From Bradyrhizobium barranii subsp. barranii (GTDB lineage Bacteria > Pseudomonadota > Alphaproteobacteria > Rhizobiales > Xanthobacteraceae): DNA of 64,000 nucleotides. The stretch covers positions 8,911,501 through 8,975,500 of the forward strand of contig NZ_CP086136.1 in NCBI RefSeq assembly GCF_017565645.3. The letters run 5' to 3'. Positions 9,199 to 19,121 of the stretch are shown piece by piece; positions within the stretch are counted from its first letter, which is position 1; each line of letters begins with the position of its first letter. Under the pieces are notes generated by a model, which worked only from the letters and a program-made list of their open reading frames with translations, was not told the origin of the DNA and ran no database searches. The translations under genes and the position numbers were made by a program.

Positions 9199-10956
9199 AT
9201 GTTCGACCCCTTTAGCCAGCAAGGGGCCGGGGAGTTGAACGTCTTGAAGCGACATCTGCAAAGCACCGTACTTACATTACTTGATCGCAACACCAGCCAG
9301 CGCGAGATTCACCGGCTGACGGGTGTCGATCGCAAGACGATCCGGCGTTATCAGGCGCTGCGGGCCGGTGCGGAGGCAAATTCCCCCGGGGAAGTGACCA
9401 CCGGCTCGGTGAGCGCGGACGGCCAAATTCCTCCACCCCGACCACCGGCTTTTGGGACATCGGAAGCGACGGTCACCAGCAGCCTGGCCCGTTCGGCTTG
9501 CGAAGCGCATCGGACGTGGATCGAAGAACAGGTCCGGCTGAAGCGGAACGCGCAGGCGATTTACCAGGACCTGGTTGATCAATTTGGCTTTCCGTCCAGC
9601 TACCAGAGTGTCAAGCGGTTTGTGCGCCGGTTGCGGCACGCTGATCCTGAGCAGTTTGATCGTCTTGAGTTCCTCCCCGGCGAGGAAGCTCAGGTCGACT
9701 ATGGCGAGGGCGCGCCGACGGTTGATCCGAAGAGCGGGCGGTACCGTCGTCCCCGCCTGTTCGTGATGACGCTACGCTACTCGCGGCGCAGCTTCCGGCG
9801 GGTAGTCTGGAAGTCCAGCCAACAAGTCTGGGCGCAGCTCCACGAAGAGGCGTTCCGGTATTTTGGCGGGGTCCCCAGCTATGTCGTGCTCGACAACCTG
9901 AAGGAAGGCGTCCTCAAGCCGGATTTGTACGAGCCCCAGCTCAACCCGATTTACAGCGCGATGCTGGCTCATTACGCCGTGGTCGCCGATCCCGCGCGCG
10001 TGGCCGATCCAAATCGGAAAGGATGCGTCGAGAATGCGATTCAACATACCCAGGGCACTGCGCTGGCCGGACGGCGCTTCGAGACGCTGGAGGCGCAAAA
10101 CGAGTTCTTGAGGCACTGGGAGGAGAACTGGGCTTCCAAACGCATCCACGGCAGCACGCGCCGTCAGGTCGAGGCGATGTTCCAGGAAGAGAAGCCGCAC
10201 CTGCGGCCGCTGCCTGTCGCTCCCTTCCGCATCTTCACCGAAGTCGTCCGGACTGTCTGCGACGACACCACCGTACGCGTCGACAACAGCTATTACGCCG
10301 CGCGGCCCGCGCCGATCGGCAGCCAGGTCGTCGTGCGCATCTACACCACCACGATCGAGATCCGTGATCGCCACACCCGTGCGCTGCTGCGTGTTCATTC
10401 CCGGATGGCGCACCCCGGTTCTGTCGTCCTGCCGACCAGCGAACGGCCGTTCAACCCGTCGCGGCAAACCGCCGTGCTGCTGGCGAGCGCCGAGCGCATC
10501 GGACCGCAGACCAGGGCCTTGTGCCAGCAGGTGTTCGACACCGAAGGGCGCCCCGGACAGCGCGCGATGTGGGGCATTGTCGGGCTGGGCCGGAAGTATC
10601 CGGCGCGGCTGGTCGAGCAGGCCTGCGCGCACGCCATCGACAACCGCATCTACCGCTACAAGCACGTGCGTGCGACCGTCGAGCGGTTGTTCGAACAGGC
10701 GATCGAGCAGGTTGGAGTGACGCCACAGCCGGCATCGCCGCTCACCCAGGATCATCCGCTGATCCGTACCCCCGCGGAATACGGCGACCTCTTCAGCCGC
10801 GCTGTGCGGCGCGACGCCGACGACAATGGTCGGCAGGCCGAGGCTCACGACGATCACGCCACGGCAATCCGCGCTCGTGTCGCCTGCGCAACCCCGGCCA
10901 ACTCCGGCGCCACGAGCGCTCCCGCTGCACCTTCTCACCTTAAACTGGAGACCTAG
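9199..10956 (+). CDS. istA: IS21-family transposase IstA
   Basis: The 585-residue DDE transposase of the element. An N-terminal helix-turn-helix (TGVDRKTIRRYQALR, about residues 40-55) is followed by the catalytic core, with acidic residues in EAQVDYGEG, VVLDNLKEGV and GCVENAIQHTQ. It binds the multiple terminal repeats and carries out cut and strand transfer together with IstB. The stop lies 4 bases before the istB ATG. No disruption is visible. Confidence 0.93.
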   Translation: MFDPFSQQGAGELNVLKRHLQSTVLTLLDRNTSQREIHRLTGVDRKTIRRYQALRAGAEANSPGEVTTGSVSADGQIPPPRPPAFGTSEATVTSSLARSACEAHRTWIEEQVRLKRNAQAIYQDLVDQFGFPSSYQSVKRFVRRLRHADPEQFDRLEFLPGEEAQVDYGEGAPTVDPKSGRYRRPRLFVMTLRYSRRSFRRVVWKSSQQVWAQLHEEAFRYFGGVPSYVVLDNLKEGVLKPDLYEPQLNPIYSAMLAHYAVVADPARVADPNRKGCVENAIQHTQGTALAGRRFETLEAQNEFLRHWEENWASKRIHGSTRRQVEAMFQEEKPHLRPLPVAPFRIFTEVVRTVCDDTTVRVDNSYYAARPAPIGSQVVVRIYTTTIEIRDRHTRALLRVHSRMAHPGSVVLPTSERPFNPSRQTAVLLASAERIGPQTRALCQQVFDTEGRPGQRAMWGIVGLGRKYPARLVEQACAHAIDNRIYRYKHVRATVERLFEQAIEQVGVTPQPASPLTQDHPLIRTPAEYGDLFSRAVRRDADDNGRQAEAHDDHATAIRARVACATPANSGATSAPAAPSHLKLET

Positions 10957-10960
10957 CCAC

Positions 10961-11728
10961 ATGATGACCATGCCGGAAATTGAGCGTTGCCTACGACAGC
11001 TGCGCCTGTCGGGTGTCCGCGACACGCTGCAGACGCGCGTGCTCCAGGCGCAGGGCGCCAACCAGCCCTTCCTCGAGACCTTCTCCCTTATCCTGCAGGA
11101 TGAACTGGACCGTCGTCAGTCCCGTCTTATCGAGCGGCGATACCAGCAATCCGGGCTCGACGAAAAGCTGACGCTCGCCGAGTTCGACTGGTCCTTCAAT
11201 CCCAAACTGCCACGTCAGACCTGCTTCCAGCTCCACACCCTGGCGTTCATTGCCGCTGGCGAGAACGCTCTGCTTGTTGGCAAACCTGGCACCGGGAAGT
11301 CGCACATCGCCAAGGCGATTGCCTATCAGGCGATCCTGCAAAGCCACAAGGTCCAGTATCTTGAGACCGACGACTTCTTCCACCGCTACGCCCTGAACTC
11401 TCCGGCACAACGCGAGGTCCGGCTGCGAACCATCATCGACTGCGATCTCCTCGTGCTGGACGATCTATTCCTCGCACGCGCCATCCCCGACGACGCCGGC
11501 ACTTTGCTGCAGACCCTGATCCATCAGCGTTACAAACTGCGCCGCAGCGTCATCGTCACCTCCAATCGCGTCGTGCAGGATTGGGGGGCATACCTTGGGG
11601 ACAACACTATGAGCACGACGATCCTCGATCGCCTTATGCATCATTGCCATCTGCTTGAGTTCGACGGACGCAGCTATCGGCTCAAAGAAGCCGCTGAAGC
11701 TCTTGCCCGGGAAACAAACTCAAACTAA
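10961..11728 (+). CDS. istB: IS21-family ATPase IstB
   Basis: AAA+ helper ATPase of 255 residues that assists IstA in target selection and transposition, related to DnaA/DnaC. The Walker A motif GKPGTGKSHIAK and the Walker B segment LLVLDDLF are present. The start is the ATG of MMTMPEIERCL, just after istA; the frame remains open further upstream inside istA but that extension is a shadow. Intact. Confidence 0.93.
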   Translation: MMTMPEIERCLRQLRLSGVRDTLQTRVLQAQGANQPFLETFSLILQDELDRRQSRLIERRYQQSGLDEKLTLAEFDWSFNPKLPRQTCFQLHTLAFIAAGENALLVGKPGTGKSHIAKAIAYQAILQSHKVQYLETDDFFHRYALNSPAQREVRLRTIIDCDLLVLDDLFLARAIPDDAGTLLQTLIHQRYKLRRSVIVTSNRVVQDWGAYLGDNTMSTTILDRLMHHCHLLEFDGRSYRLKEAAEALARETNSN

Positions 11729-11898
11729 CAGTCCCTTGTCCTGCCTCGCGGGTGGAGGAATTTGACTGACCACACCCGGAGGAATTTGAAGTGACCCGCG
11801 GGGGCCTAACCGGCCATCTTCCGGCTGAAGAGACCCATGTCAGCCCTCCAATACAGCCAGCCCTCTGCCGTTGGGATGGAGTGACATTAGCAAGCTAG

Positions 11899-13864
11899 CC
11901 CGTCCTATTCGTGAGAGTGCGGCTTTTGGGCCCGATTGATGCGGCCGCACATCTTGTCTGACGAGGCGCACAGGATTGCCTTCGGCTTTTCGCCGCCTGA
12001 CGACCGGTACTTTGCAACGCGCTTGAGGGATGGGTTGGGCGAACGGGGGCGGACGCCCCGCCGGTCAAGGACCGAGCGGCAGCAGCGCGCCGGGCAAGCC
12101 GCAGATCAGGTCGGCTTCGGGACATGCCGCGGCAAACGCAAGGCGAATGCGGCTCGTGGTCTCGACGACACGGGCGGCGATTTTCAAGAGCCGAAGACGC
12201 AGCGTCGCGAACTCGGCAGCGGCCAATTCCCGGGCTTTGGGAATGGCGTCGCGCACGGTCAGCATCAGCCAATAAGCGGCCGTATGGAGCACGAGACGGA
12301 CCTGGTTGGCGAGCGCCGAACGGCAGCTGGTGCGATCGGAGGCGAGCTGCGTCTTATGCAGCTTGATCAGATTCTCGGCTTGGCCGCGCGCGCAATACAG
12401 GCTGTCGTAGATCCACTCGGCCGAGCCGACATCGAGGCTGGTGACGACGAAGCGGATGTCGAGGCCGAGCATCGTCGCCTCAATACGGGCGACAGTGCGC
12501 CGTTCGCGATCCCAGGACTTTGCCTTGTGGCGCGTCTCGGTATAGCCACGCAGAACCGGCAGGTTCTCGATGGCGCGTCGCGTGCGGATGTCGTCGGCGA
12601 CCTCGTCGACTTTTCTGGCGAGAGGCTTGGTGCCGGACAGACCGAAGATGTAGTCGATGCCGTTGGTCTCGCACCACGCCATGGCCTCCGGCCGGGCATA
12701 GTGCCCGTCGCCACGGAACGTAATTTGCGTGTTGTGCCATCGCGTCCGGATATGCCGTACCAGGCGGCGCAGATGGGCACGCACCTCGACGCCGCCCGGC
12801 GTCTTGCCGGGCCGCAGCACGACGGCCACGGGCCGGCTCTTCTCCGTGTCGTAGACGTGGATCGGCAGGAAGCAGCGTTCGTCATAATGAGCGTTGAACA
12901 GCGAGAGCTGCTGATGGCCGTGGACGACGTCGCAGGTATCATCGATGTCGAGCGTGACGGATGCCGGCTCGCGCGGGTAGCTATCCATCCATGCGTCGAC
13001 CAAAATGTAGGTCAGCCGGATCACGTCGCGCAGGCGCGGAGCATTCTCCAGCCGCGACAGCGTCGGCTGGGAACACAAATCCCGGCCCGTGTCCGGCAGC
13101 CGTCCGCAGGCCAGTTTGAATGCCGGATCGGACCTCAGATGATCGAGGTCGTCGGCGTCCTCGTAGCCGCAGCAGATCGCGAACATGCGAGCGCGGAGCA
13201 TATCGACCAGGCTGTGCACGACCCGCGTCGGATCGCGCCGATCCGGGAACACCCGGGCCAGATTGTTGGCCAAACCGAGACGCCGCTCGGCCATCGCCAG
13301 AAGCATCACGCCCCCGTTCGAGGTTAGGCGCCCACCATCGAAGGCAGCTGTGACTTTCTTGGCGTGAACGGCTGGAAACGAGAAGGGCGGAATCGTATCG
13401 TCGGTCATGGCGGGCGTGGCGTTCGCGGTTGGAGGTGATGGGGTTGGCTTCGCAACCGAATCCTACGCCGCATCAGCGCTTTACCCCTCAGGCGCACTCT
13501 TACGAATAAGACGGGTTAAGTTGAAGAAAGATTGAGTGACTCCCGATCATTTCTGTGCCGAAACGTGGAGTCGCGGTCGTGCCGCGTCCAAAGAAACCGG
13601 CGCGAGCGGCCTATTAGACGCGGTAGGTGATCAGCCTCCGAAACGAGACTATCAAGCATGAAGAGATCGAGCGCGAGGCAGAGGTTTTATTTGTGTTGAA
13701 TTCTTGCTTCTCGATAGTGGTCTGAAATCGTATCATCGGTCATGGCGGGCGTGGCGTTCGCGGTTGAAGGTGATGGGGTGGCTTCGCAACCGAATCCTAC
13801 GCCGCATCAGCGCTTTACACCACGCTCGCCAGCCTCTCAGGCGCCCTCTCGCGAATAAGACGGG
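11899..13864 (-). mobile_element. IS1380-family unit, copy 1, with duplicated right end
   Basis: 1966 bp bounded by the direct repeat CTAG (11895-11898 and 13865-13868) with inverted ends CCCGTCCTATTCG / CGAATAAGACGGG. A second copy of the right end lies inside, finishing at 13515 and itself followed by TTAA. Between the inner and outer ends are about 211 bp of foreign sequence and a second copy of the transposase start region (13727-13864). Copies 2 and 3 have the same structure. Confidence 0.92.
12065..13408 (-). CDS. IS1380-family transposase, copy 1
   Basis: 447-residue DDE transposase. The N-terminus FDGGRLTSNGGVMLL is typical of the family. The catalytic acids are visible in VTLDIDDTCD, FRGDGHYARPEAM and the C-terminal ARGQAENLIKLHK. 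Full length, no stop or frameshift. It is nearly identical to copies 2 and 3. Confidence 0.93.
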   Translation of the reverse strand: MTDDTIPPFSFPAVHAKKVTAAFDGGRLTSNGGVMLLAMAERRLGLANNLARVFPDRRDPTRVVHSLVDMLRARMFAICCGYEDADDLDHLRSDPAFKLACGRLPDTGRDLCSQPTLSRLENAPRLRDVIRLTYILVDAWMDSYPREPASVTLDIDDTCDVVHGHQQLSLFNAHYDERCFLPIHVYDTEKSRPVAVVLRPGKTPGGVEVRAHLRRLVRHIRTRWHNTQITFRGDGHYARPEAMAWCETNGIDYIFGLSGTKPLARKVDEVADDIRTRRAIENLPVLRGYTETRHKAKSWDRERRTVARIEATMLGLDIRFVVTSLDVGSAEWIYDSLYCARGQAENLIKLHKTQLASDRTSCRSALANQVRLVLHTAAYWLMLTVRDAIPKARELAAAEFATLRLRLLKIAARVVETTSRIRLAFAAACPEADLICGLPGALLPLGP

Positions 13865-13868
13865 CTAG

Positions 13869-14246
13869 ACCCGGTTTGGGGCGCGCCGACGAGGCCGCGC
13901 GATGGATTGGCGTGATCGGCAGTAGATCCTGGCGACTGCCGGTAGAGCGGAACCGACGAAGCGGCGTCATGAATGTGCGAACGCCTTGCTGCTACATCGG
14001 CTGTCCGATCGCCACGGCAGCGCCACGGCGCCACGGCCTTAGCTCCTCAGGATCGGATGGACCCGCTGACTGCCATGGCGCTGGCCGCACCCTACGGACC
14101 GGCTGGCGCTCACGCCGGCCCGAAACCGCACACCAATCGGGCTAACGATAGCCGCCCGCCTTGACGATCACCGTTGTGCGGGTGCGGCCATCACAGAGTC
14201 CGTTGATCAGGCGCGGCATGAATGAGACGCTAGATATGAGTAGCTG
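13869..14246. other. Short region without a supported gene
   Basis: About 380 bases between the IS1380 unit and the FkbM gene. Open frames are short and GC-biased, with nothing recognisable. Confidence 0.45.
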
Positions 14247-14972
14247 CTAGACACGCGTATTCCTGAGCAATACATCACCTTCCACTGCGCGCGGATAGTG
14301 AGCCGCCACTTCAAATGATGGCAATAAGCTAAGAATGGCTTGCAGGCTCAACTGCCCTTCGTAGAGCTCGCGATCACTATATTCGGTGTAGATAAAGCGC
14401 GTGTTGCTCAAGGTCCGCATACCGCCGGCGATAACGTCGGCTTCGGCTCCCTGAACGTCCATCCAGATGAAATCGACTCCGTCCAATTTGGCTTCGCTGC
14501 ACCAGTCGTCAAGCCGCCGTGTTTCAACCGAGACAGGCCGATCAAACCGGACCCAATCATACTCGGTAAGATGATTCTTTGGGCGGCGTATTGAACCGGA
14601 CAGGTCCCAATCTTTCGCATCCCCATCTGCATTACTCGGATGGAAGTCGATCGTCCCGTTTCGGTCACTGATGGCAATTTCTAGCAGCTTCACCTTATTG
14701 AGGGATGGACCGAGCTTCTTCTTGAAGCGCGCGATCGCTCGGGGGTCCGGCTCAAAGCAGTAAAGCTCGGGTTGCGGGCACAGCTCGAGGAACTTTTGCG
14801 TATCAGTCCCATCATTGCAGCCAATATCCAGGATGACCGGATTCGGCTTCTGCAGAAGTGAGACGATGTGCTGATGTACTTCTACGGACGACACAGATGC
14901 TCTTCCATGGTGCGCGGAGATCGGATGAATTTTGACTTGGAAGTCGATCACACGCCGGAAGCAGCTGCACAA
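14247..14972 (-). CDS. FkbM-family SAM-dependent methyltransferase
   Basis: 241 residues. The SAM-binding motif I is VILDIGCNDGTDTQKF (about residues 46-61), followed by YCFEPDPRAIARFKKK, the motif for the ribose-binding acid, then AISDRNGTIDFHPS and DFIWMDVQGAEADVIAGG, all standard FkbM blocks. The family O-methylates sugars or polyketides; in rhizobia such genes often act on surface polysaccharide or Nod-factor-type glycans, but the substrate here is unknown. The ATG giving MCSCFRRVIDF is used; a later start near the first conserved block is possible. It is transcribed away from groESL and has no close partner. Confidence 0.85.
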   Translation of the reverse strand: MCSCFRRVIDFQVKIHPISAHHGRASVSSVEVHQHIVSLLQKPNPVILDIGCNDGTDTQKFLELCPQPELYCFEPDPRAIARFKKKLGPSLNKVKLLEIAISDRNGTIDFHPSNADGDAKDWDLSGSIRRPKNHLTEYDWVRFDRPVSVETRRLDDWCSEAKLDGVDFIWMDVQGAEADVIAGGMRTLSNTRFIYTEYSDRELYEGQLSLQAILSLLPSFEVAAHYPRAVEGDVLLRNTRV

Positions 14973-15650
14973 CGTATATCAAGGTATATTGCTCTTAAAT
15001 CCGCCAATCCCTTCGATCCTCGACAGCTGTTTGGATGCCATCGACATCAAAAGGAGGGAGTCTATCGAGCACCTCGCGATGCAATTCTCGACCCTATCGC
15101 CGGAAAATGCGGCCTCAGTGAGTCAGATCGCCGTCTTGGCTTTTTGCCAGCCGAAAGAACGCCTTGGTTCAAGCGCCACCTGCCGGATATGATTTATGGC
15201 ACGTGCCGAGCAGAGTGGCCCCTCGTGCATAGCAACAGCCCCTCATCTCGATGACAATTGCGCAAAAATGCGCGCTCTCGGCTCATGGCCGCCATCTCAG
15301 ATAGTAGCTCCCGGCACTCTCTTCCTCGGAAACGCAGGCGAGGAACGCAACCGTGAAAGCACAGCGGTACGCGATGTCCGGCGCAATCAAGCTTTCGCGG
15401 CGCGTGCAAATTTCTTCAAGTGCTGCCGGCACGATGACCAGGGTGAATTCAATAGGGTTTGAGCGCCGCCGCTGGACACCGCTTGTGGACCGCACGCTTT
15501 GTCCGCCACAGCTGCTAGATGGTGCCGTCAGGCGATCACGTGCAATGCCGGCACCGCCGCCAACACGCGCAGTCTTTCGAACTGTCCAACGGCCCCCGGA
15601 GCAGCGTTGAAGTGTTCCCGGGATCAAAGCAGTATTCGAAGAAACGCAAT
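14973..15650. other. Region between FkbM gene and groESL upstream site
   Basis: A plus-strand frame (14932-15192, ending in LDAIDIKRRESIEHLAMQF and a SPENAASVSQIAVLAF segment) looks mildly protein-like, but it overlaps the FkbM start and has no clear ribosome-binding site. Nothing else is supported. Confidence 0.35.
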
Positions 15651-15666
15651 GTCATTTTCACGACAG
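15651..15666 (+). promoter_or_regulatory. NifA upstream activator site for groESL
   Basis: TGTCATTTTCACGACA is an exact match to the NifA-binding consensus TGT-N10-ACA. It sits about 100 bases upstream of the -24/-12 promoter, the normal distance for NifA activation through DNA looping. Confidence 0.8.
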
Positions 15667-15768
15667 CGGGCGGGCTGGTGCACCTCTACGCGTTTGCTTC
15701 TGGACAACACACGCGCAGCCGCTGAATGCTTCAGCGGAACTGGAAGGGCAGATCGCTTAGCGCATTTC

Positions 15769-15784
15769 TGGCCTGACTCTTGCT
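15769..15784 (+). promoter_or_regulatory. Sigma54 (-24/-12) promoter of groESL
   Basis: TGGCCTGACTCTTGCT fits the RpoN consensus with GG and GC exactly 10 bases apart and a perfect TTGCT at -12. With the activator site upstream it predicts NifA/RpoN-dependent expression, as described for groESL3 of B. japonicum. Confidence 0.82.
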
Positions 15785-15843
15785 ACGGGCTGCTTGTCAC
15801 ATTGTGCTTAACTCCAACTTGTTCAGACGCTCAGGAGACCTCT

Positions 15844-16158
15844 ATGAAATTCCGTCCGCTTCACGACCGCGTCGTGGTCAAGCGTATCGACGCAGAAGAG
15901 AAGACCGCCGGCGGCATCATCATCCCCGACACAGCCAAAGAAAAGCCATCGCAGGGCGAAGTCATTGCAGTTGGCCCGGGCGGCCACGATGATAGCGGCA
16001 AGCTAATTCCGATCGACATCGAAGTCGGTGATCGCGTGCTGTTTGGCAAGTGGTCCGGCACCGAGGTCAAGATCGATGGGCAAGACCTGTTGATTATGAA
16101 GGAGAGCGACGTGATGGGTGTTCTCACCGATGTCTTCTCCAAGAAGAAAGCCGCCTAA
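15844..16158 (+). CDS. groES: Co-chaperonin GroES
   Basis: 104-residue lid of the GroEL chaperonin. It starts [15 protein letters not shown] after CAGGAGACCTCT, a good ribosome-binding site. The mobile-loop region ([20 protein letters not shown]) and the C-terminal block [19 protein letters not shown] are typical. It is the first gene of a two-gene operon with groEL, 82 bases apart. The sigma54/NifA promoter upstream suggests the paralog dedicated to folding nitrogen-fixation proteins under low oxygen rather than the heat-shock copy. Confidence 0.96.
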   Translation: MKFRPLHDRVVVKRIDAEEKTAGGIIIPDTAKEKPSQGEVIAVGPGGHDDSGKLIPIDIEVGDRVLFGKWSGTEVKIDGQDLLIMKESDVMGVLTDVFSKKKAA

Positions 16159-16222
16159 TTCACAGCAAAGCTCACCCCTCCTGAGGAGAGCCCATCGGGC
16201 GCGCCAAAGGATGACTTAATAG

Positions 16223-17881
<1,659 letters not shown>

Positions 17882-17909
17882 TCGGCCTCCTTAAATTCTC
17901 GATGGCATG

Positions 17910-17942
17910 CAAAACCCTGGCGATAATGTCAGGTTTTTTTTG
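17910..17942 (+). terminator. Rho-independent terminator of groESL
   Basis: CAAAACCCTG pairs with CAGGTTTTG (one bulged C) around a short loop and runs into eight T residues, 29 bases after the groEL stop. Confidence 0.75.
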
Positions 17943-18213
17943 CAGCGAGCGGTCTGTAGCCTGCCAGTCGACGAAGAATACAGCCCATGGGCCTATCGGC
18001 CTATCCATGTGCGCGGCGGCAGGCCCCGGCTCAACTTGCTTGTGACCGTTCCTTGGCGGCGACAGGACCGCGTCCGGCACGACGCGCTGAGGGGATGGAA
18101 TGTGTCTATGCTGACGATATTTTACGTTGGTCGTCCACTAGGCAGATGGCTGGGTGCTAGGCAGCAGGGCATGAACCCGCGCAGGCGCTTTCGCCGGATG
18201 CATGCCGTCGGGT

Positions 18214-18234
18214 TCGTCAGCTTTTGGACAGCTA
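18214..18234 (+). promoter_or_regulatory. tts-box-like site without an intact gene behind it
   Basis: TCGTCAGCTTTTGGACAGCT followed by A matches the TtsI-binding tts-box core (GTCAGCTTnTCGAAAGCT) at all but two fixed positions. Downstream on the plus strand there is only a 9-codon frame from the ATG at 18246 and no type III effector gene. Confidence 0.5.
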
Positions 18235-18252
18235 TTCGGTGTACAATGACTC

Positions 18253-18340
18253 TTGAAGTTAGCGGCGCGTGGTAGGGACAGCGCTCGCCCCGAGTATGCG
18301 TGGGGATTTCGGCGCCGAGTCACGCTCCTGCTAACTTCAA
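18253..18340. repeat. Inverted repeat with 66-base spacer
   Basis: TTGAAGTTAGC (18253-18263) and GCTAACTTCAA (18330-18340) are exact reverse complements. They lie just after the tts-box-like site and could be the ends of a tiny mobile remnant; no transposase is present. Confidence 0.4.
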
Positions 18341-19121
18341 CCAGTCGCGCATGCGCGGCAGAGACAGCGTCTGATCCATCCACCCGACCAGCGCCCCCGC
18401 TGCTTCCCGCGTAATCGGATCCACGCTACCGGGCGCCGGTCATCCGAATTAGCTAAATACCCCCCATGCGAGCGCTCCGCGCAGGAACTCCTCGTCCAAA
18501 CTTCGCGATGTCACTCGCACTATTCGGCACTTTAATCCGTGAAAGAGTGCTCCAGCTCGGCGCACAATTCCATTGAGAAGCTTGGAACAACACAGCGCTG
18601 CAATATCACTGAGTCAGATCGCGGATGAGGTCCTCACCGAAGCCGTCAATCAAGTCCAGCGACGAGAGAAGGCGGATTGTCGCGGAGCTCGTGGCGAGCG
18701 ATGACTGGCTTTGAGGCGCCGGTGCGACGGCAAGCCGATGCCCCCGGCAGCAGCTATTTGGTTGGTGAGCTCACTATAAAAGCGGCTGGCGGTGATTCCG
18801 AAGCAGATCGGCTCCAGCTAGTGCCGACTCTGTGGATGCTTGGTTGCCGACCGGCCCCCTGAGCGCGATTGGGCGTCGGGTAACGCAACCCTACGAGGAG
18901 GTTAGCCTAACGGGCCGCCGGTCCGGCCTGAGAGGAAGCGCAGGCGATTGCTCTGACACGCGATGGCGCGGGGCTCACAAACCTCAGTGACCGGCGAACC
19001 TATGTCGCTAAACATTCCCCTCTCTGCACTACTTCCAGAGAACTTCCATCGAGAGCATCGATTGAACATCCACAGAAACCGCGGCGGGTGAAACAAGGCG
19101 GGCGATGCGGCTGCCTCGTGT

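Larger units (their letters stand above)
9091..11804 (+). mobile_element. IS21-family element, complete, 5-bp target duplication
   Basis: The element is 2714 bp and is bounded by the direct repeat CCTAA at 9086-9090 and 11805-11809. Its ends are inverted (left CCCCCGTGGGTC, right GACCCGCGGGGG), and further inside each end the repeated block (AATCCCCC / AAATTCCTCC next to GGTCA) recurs, the multiple terminal repeats typical of IS21. It carries istA and istB in the usual order. Confidence 0.93.
17943..19121. other. Gene-poor region between groEL and nopT
   Basis: About 1.2 kb without an intact gene. It contains a tts-box-like site (18214) and an 11-bp inverted repeat (18253/18330). On the minus strand near 18310-18440 a short frame ends in GWMDQTLSLPRMRDWLKLAGA and may be the C-terminal remnant of a lost gene. 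Confidence 0.45.

Noticed and set aside
9772..11061. 429-codon minus-strand frame over istA
   Set aside because: Shadow of the IS21 transposase.
11936..13327. 463-codon plus-strand frame (also at 30614-32005)
   Set aside because: It lies antisense to the IS1380 transposase and has its GC-biased composition; the minus-strand frame has catalytic motifs, so this is a shadow.
14932..15192. 86-codon plus-strand frame after FkbM
   Set aside because: Only partly protein-like, overlaps the FkbM start, no ribosome-binding site.
15197..15212. TGGCACGTGCCGAGCA as a sigma54 promoter
   Set aside because: GG-N10-GC spacing fits but the -12 lacks TTGC, there is no gene directly behind it, and the groESL promoter further on is much better.
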